A DNA stretch of 23,020 nucleotides from Thermohalobaculum sp050331395 (GTDB taxonomy: Bacteria; Pseudomonadota; Alphaproteobacteria; Rhodobacterales; Rhodobacteraceae). This document shows positions 1 through 7,937 of this stretch, piece by piece. The position numbers and the translations under genes are program-made. Where the stretch lies: NCBI GenBank assembly GCA_050331395.1, contig JBHJGX010000056.1, positions 1-23,020 on the forward strand, written 5' to 3'. Below the pieces are notes generated by a model. That model was given only the letters and a program-made list of their open reading frames with translations, was not told where the DNA came from and made no database searches. Every line of letters begins with the position of its first letter. Position 1 is the first letter of the stretch.

Positions 1-125
1 CAATTCCATGTTTAGGGATGCCTTCGTCCAGTCTGCCTGCTGAAGAAGGCAATTCCGAGAACAGAGACGAAAAAGAAACGTTGACTAATGATCCTGGGCC
101 TAGCTCCCCTAGATGAGAAATCAAG

Positions 126-593
126 ATGTCAAGCGTTGACAAAACCAGAAAGCCGGAGATTGACCATTTCGGGCATGAATATGACAATTACGTTGATCAA
201 CGTCCAACACGTGAGACAGAGCTTTTCAGGGAAAAAAAATTTGTAACAGGGCGCATCAGCGATACGTGCCGATTTATTGGATTTGGATTAATGGCGGCGT
301 TTTATGCGATAGTAAGCTCGGGTCAGGCACCTACCCAAGAAGCAAATATATCCGCGCGCATCTTTTTATGGGTTTCTGGCACGGCAGGCGTAGTGACAGT
401 CTTTCTAGACTACCTACAATACGTTGCAGGGCTTGTGGCGACACACAAGGCACTGAACAACCATAGCGGAAATTTCGCTTATAATAAGAGATGGATCTCA
501 TACAAAATGAGACAATTTCTATTTGTTTCAAAGCAATTAACAGCCATGTCTGGCGGCGTTGCGCTCGTTATATTTATGGTTTACATCTTATAA
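126..593 (+). CDS. Small AT-rich putative membrane protein, function unknown
   Basis: I do not recognise this 155-residue protein. The first 45 residues are polar and charged, and hydrophobic stretches follow at about 50-65, 78-103 and 138-154, so two or three membrane segments with a cytoplasmic N-terminal tail are likely. The start ATG follows a purine-rich stretch but no strong Shine-Dalgarno. The gene and its flanks are clearly AT-richer than the rest of the window, with many AAA, ATA and TTA codons, unlike the G/C-ending codons of its neighbours, which suggests acquisition by transfer. It ends about 40 bp before the convergent ChaN-like gene. The single uninterrupted frame with sensible topology supports a real gene. 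The small SLATT-type membrane effectors have a similar size and layout, but I cannot claim that family from sequence alone. Confidence 0.65.
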   Translation: MSSVDKTRKPEIDHFGHEYDNYVDQRPTRETELFREKKFVTGRISDTCRFIGFGLMAAFYAIVSSGQAPTQEANISARIFLWVSGTAGVVTVFLDYLQYVAGLVATHKALNNHSGNFAYNKRWISYKMRQFLFVSKQLTAMSGGVALVIFMVYIL

Positions 594-630
594 AATTTAA
601 ATCTCTGGTTTTGTCCTGCGAAGGCAACGA

Positions 631-1629
631 CTAACCTCCGTTACCGCTGCGCTGCTGCATCATCTGGCGCATCTGCTCGCACGGATCCGGACGCTCGGCG
701 CGCGGGGTCAGCCAGACGAAGTCGGCGATCGGCGTTCCGTCCGGGCCGGCGTCGACATAATCGCCCGGCACAAGGCCCCCGTCGTTTAACTCCATGAGCA
801 TCACAACCGCAACCTCGCTGTCGGCCGCACGCCGGCGCAAATACCACGGCACGCCGCGATCCGCGCGCACATGGCCGTTGCCCGCGATCAGCACAGCATT
901 CTCGCGGCCAGAGCTCAGCAAACCGTCGGCCATGAATGCATCGCGGAGCCGTTGGATCGCCGCCATCGGAGCTAGCTTATCGCGCGGCACCATTTGGCAG
1001 TGGCCGTCATAAAGCTCATCGCTCAGCGCATCGACCAGCTCGGGAGAAAGCGGCTCATCCAATGCAAGTTCCGCTGTGCGCGCCTGATCCAGAGTGTCGA
1101 AACCCTGCTGCGCTATTGCGCGCGTCAATTCACCAGATGGATTACCCGTGAGGATCGGCAGCCCTGCATCGAAAGCCGCCTCGGCGATCGGCTGATATTC
1201 GCGCCAGGCCGGCCAGCCCGACTCGCCCCAGTTCAGCGCCGGCCCAAGCCCCTCGGCTGAAGCCCCGGGCTGCGCCAGATACGCTTCCAGCGCATCTGAC
1301 TTGTCCCGCGAGATCATCTCCATGACCACGGCGGGCGACGCGCCCGCAGCCGCGAGCCGCGCTATAATCCAGCCCTGAAGGCGGTGATGGTCCGGGTTGT
1401 CGTGGATTTCGCCAATCAGGACAAAGCGCGCCTGCGCCAGCCGCTCGATCATCTGCGCGGGCGTGATAACCTGCTGAGCGCGCGCGTCCCACACCTTCCC
1501 GGCCATCTCGCTGTCGGCGTAAAGCGGGGTTTGCCAGGTGGTCCAGGGTTCGCTTGCATGCATCGGTATAACCATCACCCAAAGCAGCGCGAGGGCGGCG
1601 AGAGACAGGCGCAACATGGTCGACCTCAC
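631..1629 (-). CDS. ChaN family protein (haem-binding/DUF399-like), exported
   Basis: ChaN-family proteins are small envelope proteins linked to haem binding and iron uptake; biochemistry is known for only a few members. The 332-residue product starts with a hydrophobic signal sequence (about residues 5-25, ending near HAS). No lipobox cysteine is visible, so it is probably periplasmic rather than a lipoprotein. Family motifs are present: LIGEIHDNPDHH at about 71-82, a glutamate-containing MEMISR at about 103-108, GHCQMVP at about 209-215 and AGNGHVR at about 249-255. A GTG start at 1629 overlaps the TGA of carA by 4 bp (GTGA), indicating translational coupling; an ATG at 1617 is an alternative and would still leave a signal peptide. 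It is the promoter-distal gene of a carA operon, though the functions are not obviously linked. Confidence 0.85.
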   Translation of the reverse strand: MRSTMLRLSLAALALLWVMVIPMHASEPWTTWQTPLYADSEMAGKVWDARAQQVITPAQMIERLAQARFVLIGEIHDNPDHHRLQGWIIARLAAAGASPAVVMEMISRDKSDALEAYLAQPGASAEGLGPALNWGESGWPAWREYQPIAEAAFDAGLPILTGNPSGELTRAIAQQGFDTLDQARTAELALDEPLSPELVDALSDELYDGHCQMVPRDKLAPMAAIQRLRDAFMADGLLSSGRENAVLIAGNGHVRADRGVPWYLRRRAADSEVAVVMLMELNDGGLVPGDYVDAGPDGTPIADFVWLTPRAERPDPCEQMRQMMQQRSGNGG

Positions 1630-2867
1630 GAGTCTGTTGGCTCGGCGGTCTCGGGACCGGTGCGGTGATCCCAGACCTCGGGCAGTTGGGACTCGCCCCG
1701 CGCCGCGCGGATCAGGTTCATAAAGCGCACGAACAGGTAGTGGCTGTCCTGCGGACCCGGCGAGCCTTCCGGGTGGTATTGCACGGAGAATACGGGGCGA
1801 CCCTCCATGCGGATCCCGCAGTTGCTGCCGTCAAATAGCGAAACATGCGTCTCGGTGACACCGGAGGGCAGGCTGTCCCGGTCCACTGCGAAGCCGTGGT
1901 TCATCGAGGTGATCTCGACCTTGCCGGTCTCGAGATCCTTGACCGGATGGTTCGCACCGTGATGGCCGTGATGCATCTTGATCGTGCGACCGCCGAGCGC
2001 GAGCCCGAGGATCTGGTGGCCGAGGCAAATGCCGAAGATCGGCATGCCCCGGTCCAAGAGCGCCCGGAGCATGGGCACCGCGTATGCGCCGGTCGCCGCC
2101 GGATCGCCGGGCCCGTTCGACAGAAACACCCCGTCGGGCTCGTGCGCGTGCACCTCCTCGGCCGACGCCGTCGCCGGCAAGACGGTCACCCGACAGCCCG
2201 CAGAGACGAGACACCGAAGAATGTTCCGTTTGATCCCGTAGTCGATTGCGACGACGTGACGATGGCGCTCGGGACCCGTCTCGAAACCGGACGGCCAGGC
2301 CCAGCGCCCCTCCTCCCAGCGATAGGACTGCGCCGTGGTCACCCCGCGGGCGAGATCCGCGCCTTCGAGCCCGGCAAAAGCCCGCGCCTCGGCCACCAAC
2401 GCCTCCGCATCGATCCCGCCATCGGGATCGTGGGCGATCGCCGCATGCGGCATCCCTCGGGTCCGGATCGCCCGCGTCAGGCGCCGCGTATCGATACCCG
2501 AGATCCCGATGCGCCCGTGCTGTGCCAACCAGGCCGAGAGCGGCGCGACCACGCGCCAGTTGGACGGCTCGGTGACCGCACTGCGCACCACAAGGCCGAG
2601 CGCCACGGGCTCGGCGGTCTCCGCGTCCTCGGGCGTCGTGCCCACATTGCCGATATGCGGAAAGGTAAAGGTCAGGATCTGCCCCGCATAGGAGGGGTCG
2701 GTCAGGATCTCCTGGTACCCAGTCATCGCGGTATTGAAGCAAAGCTCCCCCGCGACCCGGCCGGCTGCGCCGAAGCCGTGGCCCCAGAAGAGCGTGCCGT
2801 CGGCGAGCGCGAGACAGGCGGTCGGGGTCTGGCCCCGCGGCGGGGCGGCTGGGGGCGCGGTGGACAT
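1626..2867 (-). CDS. carA: Carbamoyl-phosphate synthase small (glutaminase) subunit
   Basis: CarA hydrolyses glutamine and passes ammonia to CarB for carbamoyl phosphate synthesis, feeding arginine and pyrimidine pathways in the cytoplasm. The N-terminal CPSase domain (ALADGTLFWGHGFGA, then the GYQEILTDPSYAGQI block) is followed by a class I glutamine amidotransferase domain with GICLGHQILGLALGG (nucleophile Cys about 281 from the chosen start) and SVQYHPEGSPGP (His about 365, Glu about 367), so the triad is intact. The ATG at 2867 is preceded by GAAGAGGG; a TTG at 2888 would add seven residues. At 413 residues it is slightly longer than typical because of a Pro/Ala-rich N-terminus. carB is not in the window. 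The gene is divergent from the YqeY gene, a pairing common in this lineage. Confidence 0.97.
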   Translation of the reverse strand: MSTAPPAAPPRGQTPTACLALADGTLFWGHGFGAAGRVAGELCFNTAMTGYQEILTDPSYAGQILTFTFPHIGNVGTTPEDAETAEPVALGLVVRSAVTEPSNWRVVAPLSAWLAQHGRIGISGIDTRRLTRAIRTRGMPHAAIAHDPDGGIDAEALVAEARAFAGLEGADLARGVTTAQSYRWEEGRWAWPSGFETGPERHRHVVAIDYGIKRNILRCLVSAGCRVTVLPATASAEEVHAHEPDGVFLSNGPGDPAATGAYAVPMLRALLDRGMPIFGICLGHQILGLALGGRTIKMHHGHHGANHPVKDLETGKVEITSMNHGFAVDRDSLPSGVTETHVSLFDGSNCGIRMEGRPVFSVQYHPEGSPGPQDSHYLFVRFMNLIRAARGESQLPEVWDHRTGPETAEPTDS

Positions 2868-2897
2868 CGGAACCCTCTTCGCTGGCAAACCGCTCGG

Positions 2898-2927
2898 GCT
2901 TTAGGGGGGGAGCCTGCGGCCGGTCAA
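2898..2927 (-). promoter_or_regulatory. Probable sigma70-type promoter of carA
   Basis: On the minus strand a TTGACC element (2927-2922) is separated by 18 bp from a weaker TAAAGC element (2903-2898). This places transcription start about 20-25 bp before the carA ATG at 2867. The -35 is good and the -10 is poor, so this is a prediction from pattern and position only. Confidence 0.35.
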
Positions 2928-2939
2928 GCGCCACGCCGA

Positions 2940-2968
2940 TTGCGGTGCCCGTCGGCCCGCGCTAGCGT
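2940..2968 (+). promoter_or_regulatory. Probable sigma70-type promoter of the YqeY gene
   Basis: TTGCGG at 2940-2945, a 17-bp spacer and TAGCGT at 2963-2968 lie 26 bp before the ATG at 2994. The TTGC-N17-TAG layout is repeated upstream of hisS (3516-3544), which makes both more believable. The region also holds the oppositely oriented carA promoter. Confidence 0.4.
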
Positions 2969-2993
2969 CCTGTCGAGCGGTCGGGAGGGTGGC

Positions 2994-3446
2994 ATGCGCG
3001 CGCGGATCACGGACGCCCTCAAGGAGGCGATGCGCTCCGGGGACCCGATCCGGATCGGTATGCTCCGGCTGATGATCGCCGCGCTCAAGGACCGGGAAGC
3101 GGCGCTTCGGATGCGGGACGGGCCGGACGAGTTGGTCGATGCGGACGTCATCGCCCTCCTCAGCCGGATGATCGCGCAGCGCGAAGTCTCCGTGGCGACC
3201 TACGAGCAGGCGGGCCGCATGGAGCTCGCCGAGCAGGAGCGCGCCGAGATCAAGGTGATCCGCGAGTTTTTGCCGAGGCCGCTCACCGAGGACGAGGTGC
3301 GGGCGGAAATCCGGAAGGTGATCGAGGAGACGGGCGCCAATTCGGTGCGCGACATGGGCAAGGTGATGGCGACGCTCAAGGCGCGCCACGCCGGGCGGAT
3401 GGATTTCGCCGCCGCAAGCGCTGCGGTCAAGACCGCCCTCGGATAA
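2994..3446 (+). CDS. GatB/YqeY family protein
   Basis: This 150-residue protein matches the YqeY family, whose fold resembles the C-terminal tRNA-binding region of the GatB amidotransferase subunit; its cellular role is not firmly established. Visible family features are the N-terminal helix pair (MRARITDALKEAMRSGD, LRLMIAALKDRE), the central MIAQREVSVATYEQAGR and AEIKVIREFLPRPLTEDEV blocks (about residues 62-105), and the C-terminal DMGKVMATLKARHAGRMDF. The start ATG has a GGGAGGG ribosome site 4 bp upstream. The reading frame stays open far upstream, but that extension lies antisense to carA and is not real. Length and motifs are normal for the family. Confidence 0.93.
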   Translation: MRARITDALKEAMRSGDPIRIGMLRLMIAALKDREAALRMRDGPDELVDADVIALLSRMIAQREVSVATYEQAGRMELAEQERAEIKVIREFLPRPLTEDEVRAEIRKVIEETGANSVRDMGKVMATLKARHAGRMDFAAASAAVKTALG

Positions 3447-3515
3447 GCGCGGTTCGGGGCGGCGTTCGGAACAGGGTTCGCCGCGGGCCTCGGACCGAGG
3501 GCCCGGGAGCGCGCC

Positions 3516-3544
3516 TTGCCCTCTCCGGGCCGATCCGCTAGGCA
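3516..3544 (+). promoter_or_regulatory. Probable sigma70-type promoter of hisS-hisZ-hisG
   Basis: TTGCCC at 3516-3521, a 17-bp spacer and TAGGCA at 3539-3544 lie 30 bp before the hisS ATG, with the same layout as the YqeY promoter candidate. I see no T-box or histidine leader peptide in the 128-bp gap. Confidence 0.4.
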
Positions 3545-3574
3545 ACGCTCGCTTTCGCCCCGAGGACGCCCCCA

Positions 3575-5077
3575 ATGGCCAAGGACAAACCGAAGAAACA
3601 GCCGCGGCCCAAGGCACAGACGCCGCGGGGCTTCCGCGACTATTTCGGGCCCGAGGTCACCGAGCGCCGGGCGATGCTCGACCGCATCTGCGAGGTCTAT
3701 CACGCCTATGGCTTCGACCCGCTCGAGACTTCGGGCATCGAGACCGTCGAAGCGCTCGGCAAGTTTCTCCCCGATGTGGACCGGCCGAACGAGGGCGTCT
3801 TCGCCTGGCAGGACGACGACGAAACTTGGCTTGCGCTCCGCTACGACCTGACGGCGCCGCTCGCCCGCGTGGTCGCCGAACACCGCGACAGCCTGCCGAG
3901 CCCCTATCGGCGGTATGCGGTCGGCCCGGTCTGGCGGAACGAAAAACCGGGGCCCGGTCGCTATCGGCAGTTCTATCAGTGCGACGCCGACACCGTGGGC
4001 ACGCCGACGGTCGCGGCGGATGCGGAGATCTGCATGATGCTCGCGGACGCCTTCGAGGCGCTGGGCATCGGCCGGGGCGACGTCACGATCCGCATCAACA
4101 ACCGCAAGGTGCTGAATGGCGTGATGGAGACCGCGGGACTTCTCGACCCCGCCGCGCCTGAGGCCCGTGCCAATGCGCGCGGGATCGTGCTCCGTGCCAT
4201 CGACAAGCTCGACCGGCTCGGCGAGGACGGCGTGCGTGCGCTCCTCGGCGAGGGGCGCAAGGACCCCTCGGGCGATTTCACCAAAGGCGCCGGCCTCGCG
4301 CCGGAGCAGGCCGAGATCATCATGGGCTTCACCGCAGCCCGGCGCGCGACCGGTGCCGAGACCTGCGCACGGCTCGCCGAACTCGTGGGCCGCTCCGAGA
4401 CCGGTTGCGACGGCGTTGCGGAACTCGAGACGATCGCGGAGTTGCTCGACGCCCAAGGCTATGGCGCGCGGGCGGTGCTCGACCCGTCCGTGGTCCGCGG
4501 GCTGGGCTACTACACGGGGCCGGTCTACGAGGCGGAACTCACCTTCGAGATCACCGATGAAGATGGGACCCGGCGGCAATTCGGCTCGGTCGCGGGCGGC
4601 GGTCGCTATGACGACCTGGTCAAGCGCTTTACCGGTCAGGCGGTCCCGGCGACCGGCATCTCGATCGGCGTCGACCGGCTCCTGGCCGCGCTTGCCGCGA
4701 TCGGCCGGGCAGGCAGCGGCGCGGCGCCGGGGCCCGTGGTCATCCTGCCGATGGATCGCGACCGGATGGCCGATTACCAGACCATGTGCGCCGAGCTTCG
4801 CGGGGCCGGTATCCGTGCGGAGGTCTTTCTCGGCGGCGGCAACATGGCAAAGCAGCTGAAATATGCCGATCGCCGCGGGTCGCCGGTGGCGATCATCGAA
4901 GGCGCCGACGAGCGCGCCGCCGGCCAGGTGACGCTCAAGGACCTCGCCCTCGGCGCGCGGCTCGCGGCCGAGATCGAAACCCGCGCCGAATGGGCCGCGC
5001 AACCCGCACAAGTGAGCGTCGATCGCGCCGATCTCGTCGCCGAGATCCGGGCCATGCTCGCCCGGGCGGACGGCTGA
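3575..5077 (+). CDS. hisS: Histidine-tRNA ligase
   Basis: HisS charges tRNA-His with histidine using ATP (class II aminoacyl-tRNA synthetase, cytoplasmic). The sequence shows the N-terminal GFRDYFGPE block (about 19-27), YDLTAPLARVV (about 90-100), class II motif 2 RNEKPGPGRYRQFYQCDAD (about 121-139), the histidine-specific GLGYYTGPVYEAE (about 309-321), AGGGRYDDL (about 340-348) and motif 3 GISIGVDRLL (about 361-370), followed by an anticodon-binding domain with GGNMAKQLKYADRRG. At 500 residues it is longer than the E. coli enzyme, as usual for Rhodobacterales. The ATG at 3575 has CGAGGAC upstream. It is followed after 4 bp by hisZ, its catalytically inactive paralogue, so charging and histidine synthesis genes are co-transcribed. 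Confidence 0.97.
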   Translation: MAKDKPKKQPRPKAQTPRGFRDYFGPEVTERRAMLDRICEVYHAYGFDPLETSGIETVEALGKFLPDVDRPNEGVFAWQDDDETWLALRYDLTAPLARVVAEHRDSLPSPYRRYAVGPVWRNEKPGPGRYRQFYQCDADTVGTPTVAADAEICMMLADAFEALGIGRGDVTIRINNRKVLNGVMETAGLLDPAAPEARANARGIVLRAIDKLDRLGEDGVRALLGEGRKDPSGDFTKGAGLAPEQAEIIMGFTAARRATGAETCARLAELVGRSETGCDGVAELETIAELLDAQGYGARAVLDPSVVRGLGYYTGPVYEAELTFEITDEDGTRRQFGSVAGGGRYDDLVKRFTGQAVPATGISIGVDRLLAALAAIGRAGSGAAPGPVVILPMDRDRMADYQTMCAELRGAGIRAEVFLGGGNMAKQLKYADRRGSPVAIIEGADERAAGQVTLKDLALGARLAAEIETRAEWAAQPAQVSVDRADLVAEIRAMLARADG

Positions 5078-5081
5078 GCCC

Positions 5082-6227
5082 ATGCCCGGCGGCGTCCTGA
5101 CGGGGACCGACCTCTCGGCGGTCGAGGCGGTGCTGTCGGATCTGGCGCAACTCTTCGCCGAAGCGGGCTATCTGCCCGTGAAACCGCGTCACCTCTTCGC
5201 CGCGGACCGATTGCTCGACCTTTACGGCGAGGACATCCGCACCCGCGCCTTCCTCTTTCCCGATCCCGAGCAGCAGGGGGAGCTCTGCCTTCGACCGGAT
5301 TTCACCGTGCCGGTGGCCCTCGCGCACGGGGCGGTCGGCTGGGACCGACCGGCATCCTATGCCTATGCGGGCCCGGTGTTCCGACGACAGGCGGCCGAGA
5401 CCCACCGCCCCATCGAATATCTCCAAGCCGGAGTGGAAAATTTCGGCGCGCTCGACCGATCGACGGCCGATGCGACGGTCTTCGCGCTGATGCTGCGGGG
5501 GCTCGATGTGATCGGTGTCGGCGAGCGCCGGATCGAAACGGGCGATCTCGGCATCGTCTTCGCCCTCCTCGACGCGCTTTCGATGCCCGAACACCGACGC
5601 TGGAGCCTCCGCCGTCACGTTTGGCGGCCGCGGCGGTTTCAGACGCTGCTCGAGACCTTTGGACGCGTGGCCCCGCGGCCGTCGCCGCGGCGGGCCGCCC
5701 TTTTGTCGGCGGTGGAGGCCGGCGAGGATGCGGTCGCGGCGCTTGCCTTGGATGCAGGAGAACCGGTCGGTCTTCGCGGCCTCGACGAGGTCGCCGACCG
5801 GGCCCGCGATCTTCGCCGGCAAATGGACGAGCCGCCCCTGGCCGCCGAGCAAATCGCGCTCGTCGAAGCGGTGCTCGCACTCTCGGCGCCGTCCGGCACC
5901 GCGCTCAGCCGGCTCCGCGAGATCACCGTAGCGGCAAACGTGGACATCACCGCTGCGCTCGATCGGTTCGAAGCGCGCCTCGATGCCCTGAACCGCATCG
6001 GCATTGACGCAGAAGAATTGCCGTTTTCCGCCGCCTTCGGCCGCAGCCTCGAATATTATGATGGCTTCGTCTTCGAGATACGCGCGCGCGGGCCCGACCT
6101 GCCCCCGCTCGCCGGCGGCGGGCGATACGATGCGATGACCTCCCGCCTCGGCGCACGCCGCCCGGTTCCGGCGGTGGGCGCAATGATCCGCCCCGAAGCT
6201 GCCGTCGCCGCGGGGGCCGAGCGGTGA
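5082..6227 (+). CDS. hisZ: ATP phosphoribosyltransferase regulatory subunit
   Basis: HisZ is a HisS-like protein without synthetase activity that forms a hetero-octamer with short-form HisG and is needed for its activity and histidine feedback control. The 381-residue product keeps the class II core: RPDFTVPVALAHG, YAYAGPVFRRQAAE, EYLQAGVENFG, then EYYDGFVFEIRARG and LAGGGRYDAM near the C-terminus. It lacks the C-terminal anticodon-binding domain of hisS, as expected. The start is 4 bp after the hisS stop; the TGA overlaps the GTG of hisG by 4 bp. The Pro/Arg-rich middle is unremarkable for high-GC genomes. Confidence 0.94.
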   Translation: MPGGVLTGTDLSAVEAVLSDLAQLFAEAGYLPVKPRHLFAADRLLDLYGEDIRTRAFLFPDPEQQGELCLRPDFTVPVALAHGAVGWDRPASYAYAGPVFRRQAAETHRPIEYLQAGVENFGALDRSTADATVFALMLRGLDVIGVGERRIETGDLGIVFALLDALSMPEHRRWSLRRHVWRPRRFQTLLETFGRVAPRPSPRRAALLSAVEAGEDAVAALALDAGEPVGLRGLDEVADRARDLRRQMDEPPLAAEQIALVEAVLALSAPSGTALSRLREITVAANVDITAALDRFEARLDALNRIGIDAEELPFSAAFGRSLEYYDGFVFEIRARGPDLPPLAGGGRYDAMTSRLGARRPVPAVGAMIRPEAAVAAGAER

Positions 6228-6928
6228 GTTCGCTCTTCCTTGGATTGCCGTCGAAGGGACGGCTGCAGGAGGCGAGCTTGGCCTGGTTTGCCGAGCGTGG
6301 GGTCGAGATCCGTCGGACCGGACGCACGCGCGAATACCGGGCCGAGATGCACGGGGTCGAGGGGGTCGAGGTGGCTATGCTCTCGGCCGGCGAGATACCC
6401 GGGGAACTCGCGGCCGGGCGCATTCACCTGGGGGTGACCGGCGAGGATTTGATCCGTGAGCATATCCCGCTTTGGCAGACGCGGGTGCGTCTTGCTGCGC
6501 GCATGGGGTTCGGCCATGCGGATCTCGTGGTGGCGGTACCGGCCTTTTGGGTGGATGTGGAGACGCTCTCGGATTTGGATGTGGTTTGCTGGGATTTTCG
6601 CCGGCGGCATGGGCGCGCGCTGAGGGTCGCGACGAAATATCACACCTTGACGCGGCGGTTTTTTCAAGAGCACGGCGTCGCCGATTACCGACTGATCGAC
6701 AGCCAGGGAGCGACTGAGGCCGCGCCCAAAAACCAGACCGCCGAGGCGATCGTCGACATCACATCGACCGGGTCGACACTCGCAGCCAATCATCTGAGGG
6801 TGCTCGAAGACGGTCTCATCCTCAAATCCGAGGCAACGCTTTGTGTGTCCCGCAGCGCGCCTTGGCAGAGCGACGCGACCGAAGCCTTTGGCGTTCTTTC
6901 GGACCGGCTCGGGCTTTCTTGGAAGTAA
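6224..6928 (+). CDS. hisG: ATP phosphoribosyltransferase catalytic subunit, short form
   Basis: HisG joins ATP and PRPP in the first step of histidine biosynthesis. The 234-residue length marks the short form, which lacks the C-terminal ACT-like regulatory domain and depends on HisZ encoded just upstream. Visible features are the N-terminal LGLPSKGRLQE (about 6-16), GVTGEDLI (about 70-77) and the PRPP-binding loop in EAIVDITSTGSTLAAN (about 174-189). The GTG start overlaps the hisZ stop (GTGA), implying translational coupling and matched stoichiometry. It ends 58 bp before the convergent lipoprotein gene. No other his genes follow. Confidence 0.95.
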   Translation: MSSLFLGLPSKGRLQEASLAWFAERGVEIRRTGRTREYRAEMHGVEGVEVAMLSAGEIPGELAAGRIHLGVTGEDLIREHIPLWQTRVRLAARMGFGHADLVVAVPAFWVDVETLSDLDVVCWDFRRRHGRALRVATKYHTLTRRFFQEHGVADYRLIDSQGATEAAPKNQTAEAIVDITSTGSTLAANHLRVLEDGLILKSEATLCVSRSAPWQSDATEAFGVLSDRLGLSWK

Positions 6929-6986
6929 GCGCGGCGACGCGGCCGCGGCGAGACTTTCTGCCAGTGAGACAATGCCGGCATCGCCG

Positions 6987-7676
6987 TCAAACCCCGTCCG
7001 CAACGGCCATGACCAACATGTTCTCGACCCCTGGCAATACCGTCTCAAGCATTGCGAAAAGCGCGAGATCCATGACCGCCTCGCCCCGGCCCTCCGACCG
7101 CGTGAGTGTGGCGACGGGGCGGTCCACCATCCGCGCTGACGCCTCGGAGATGGACGCGCCCGTCCTCAGATCAATCAGGTGGGCAAAGGCACTGCCGTGC
7201 GCCTCAGTCGTAACGGTCCCGGGCACGATCCCGCCGAAGATCGGCAGCGACGCCGCAATCGCGGCAGCACGATCGTCTTCCGCACGGACGGCAAGGTCGT
7301 ATATCAATAGCGCGTCGAAACCGAAGGTGCGCGCGTGTTCAACCGGATCAGCGGAGACCGAATTGCCTTGATCGTCCGTCGGGCGCATCGGAACTTGAAG
7401 GGGGCGAAACGACAGCTTTACCGGTAGCAAGGCATTCACCTCGCGCAATGCCCCGGCCCAAAGGACCCGTTCTGCTGCAGGTATCGCCGTTGGGTGGCCC
7501 TCAACGGTCCGCACGAGCGCGATTTGCGCACCGAGTGCGAGACGCCCGATGGCGCCGACCGTGGATGCCCGCGTCACGACATCGGACGCCGGGGCCGCCG
7601 CCCTTGGCGGCGCTCCACAGGCGGCAAGCACCACGAGGATGAGAAGCCAGTAAGCGGCGGGGACGTGTGACTGCAT
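6987..7676 (-). CDS. Putative lipoprotein, function unknown
   Basis: The 229-residue product has a lipoprotein signal: a hydrophobic stretch at about 8-18 followed by the lipobox LAAC with Cys20, then a Gly/Ala/Pro-rich linker. The remainder is a mixed alpha/beta domain with repeated hydrophobic strands (for example DALLIYDLAVRAE, SAFAHLIDLRTG). Its layout loosely recalls secreted lipoproteins of the CsgG/DUF799 type, but I cannot assign a family. The ATG at 7676 has GAGGC upstream. It is a single gene, convergent with hisG and upstream of tRNA-Thr on the opposite strand. Base composition is normal for the window. Confidence 0.8.
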   Translation of the reverse strand: MQSHVPAAYWLLILVVLAACGAPPRAAAPASDVVTRASTVGAIGRLALGAQIALVRTVEGHPTAIPAAERVLWAGALREVNALLPVKLSFRPLQVPMRPTDDQGNSVSADPVEHARTFGFDALLIYDLAVRAEDDRAAAIAASLPIFGGIVPGTVTTEAHGSAFAHLIDLRTGASISEASARMVDRPVATLTRSEGRGEAVMDLALFAMLETVLPGVENMLVMAVADGV

Positions 7677-7748
7677 CTTAGCCTCGCTTGAACCACGCTC
7701 GAGAGCTATCCGAATGTCCTTAATCGCGGCTTAACGTTCGATGCGCTC

Positions 7749-7778
7749 TTGAGATTGACGCCTCGGGCAGCGTATATC
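7749..7778 (+). promoter_or_regulatory. Possible promoter of tRNA-Thr
   Basis: TTGAGA at 7749-7754 and TATATC at 7773-7778 are separated by 18 bp and end 8 bp before the tRNA. An alternative TTGACG at 7755-7760 would give too short a spacer. Prediction from pattern and position. Confidence 0.35.
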
Positions 7779-7786
7779 GCCCAAAG

Positions 7787-7859
7787 GCCGGTCTAGCTCA
7801 GCTGGTAGAGCGCCTGATTTGTAATCAGGATGTCGGGGGTTCGAGTCCCTCGACCGGCA
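7787..7859 (+). tRNA. tRNA-Thr (anticodon UGU)
   Basis: A full cloverleaf can be drawn. The acceptor stem GCCGGTC (7787-7793) pairs with GACCGGC (7852-7858), with discriminator A7859. The D arm is GCTC/GAGC. The anticodon stem CCTGA (7813-7817) pairs with TCAGG (7825-7829) around the loop TTTGTAA, giving anticodon TGT (7820-7822), which reads ACA and decodes Thr. The T arm is GGGGG-TTCGAGT-CCCTC. The next bases are CCG, so the 3' CCA is not fully encoded and must be added enzymatically. Confidence 0.97.
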
Positions 7860-7913
7860 CCGTGGACCTTCTGAAAAAACTTCCGCATTATTGAATACAG
7901 GTTATGCGAATGG

Positions 7914-7937
7914 GCCAATTTCAATCGGCTTTTTTTT
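7914..7937 (+). terminator. Probable Rho-independent terminator after tRNA-Thr
   Basis: A short imperfect hairpin (GCC at 7914-7916 with GGC at 7927-7929, plus inner A-T pairs) is followed at once by eight T residues (7930-7937). The stem is weak but the T-run is long and correctly placed about 55-80 bp after the tRNA. Confidence 0.45.

Noticed and set aside
1845..2993. Long N-terminal extension of the YqeY frame
   Set aside because: It is antisense to carA; the family start and ribosome site are at 2994.
3200..5083. 627-codon minus-strand frame
   Set aside because: Antisense shadow of hisS and the YqeY gene.
7859..7862. Encoded CCA tail of tRNA-Thr
   Set aside because: The bases after the discriminator are CCG, so the tail is not encoded.
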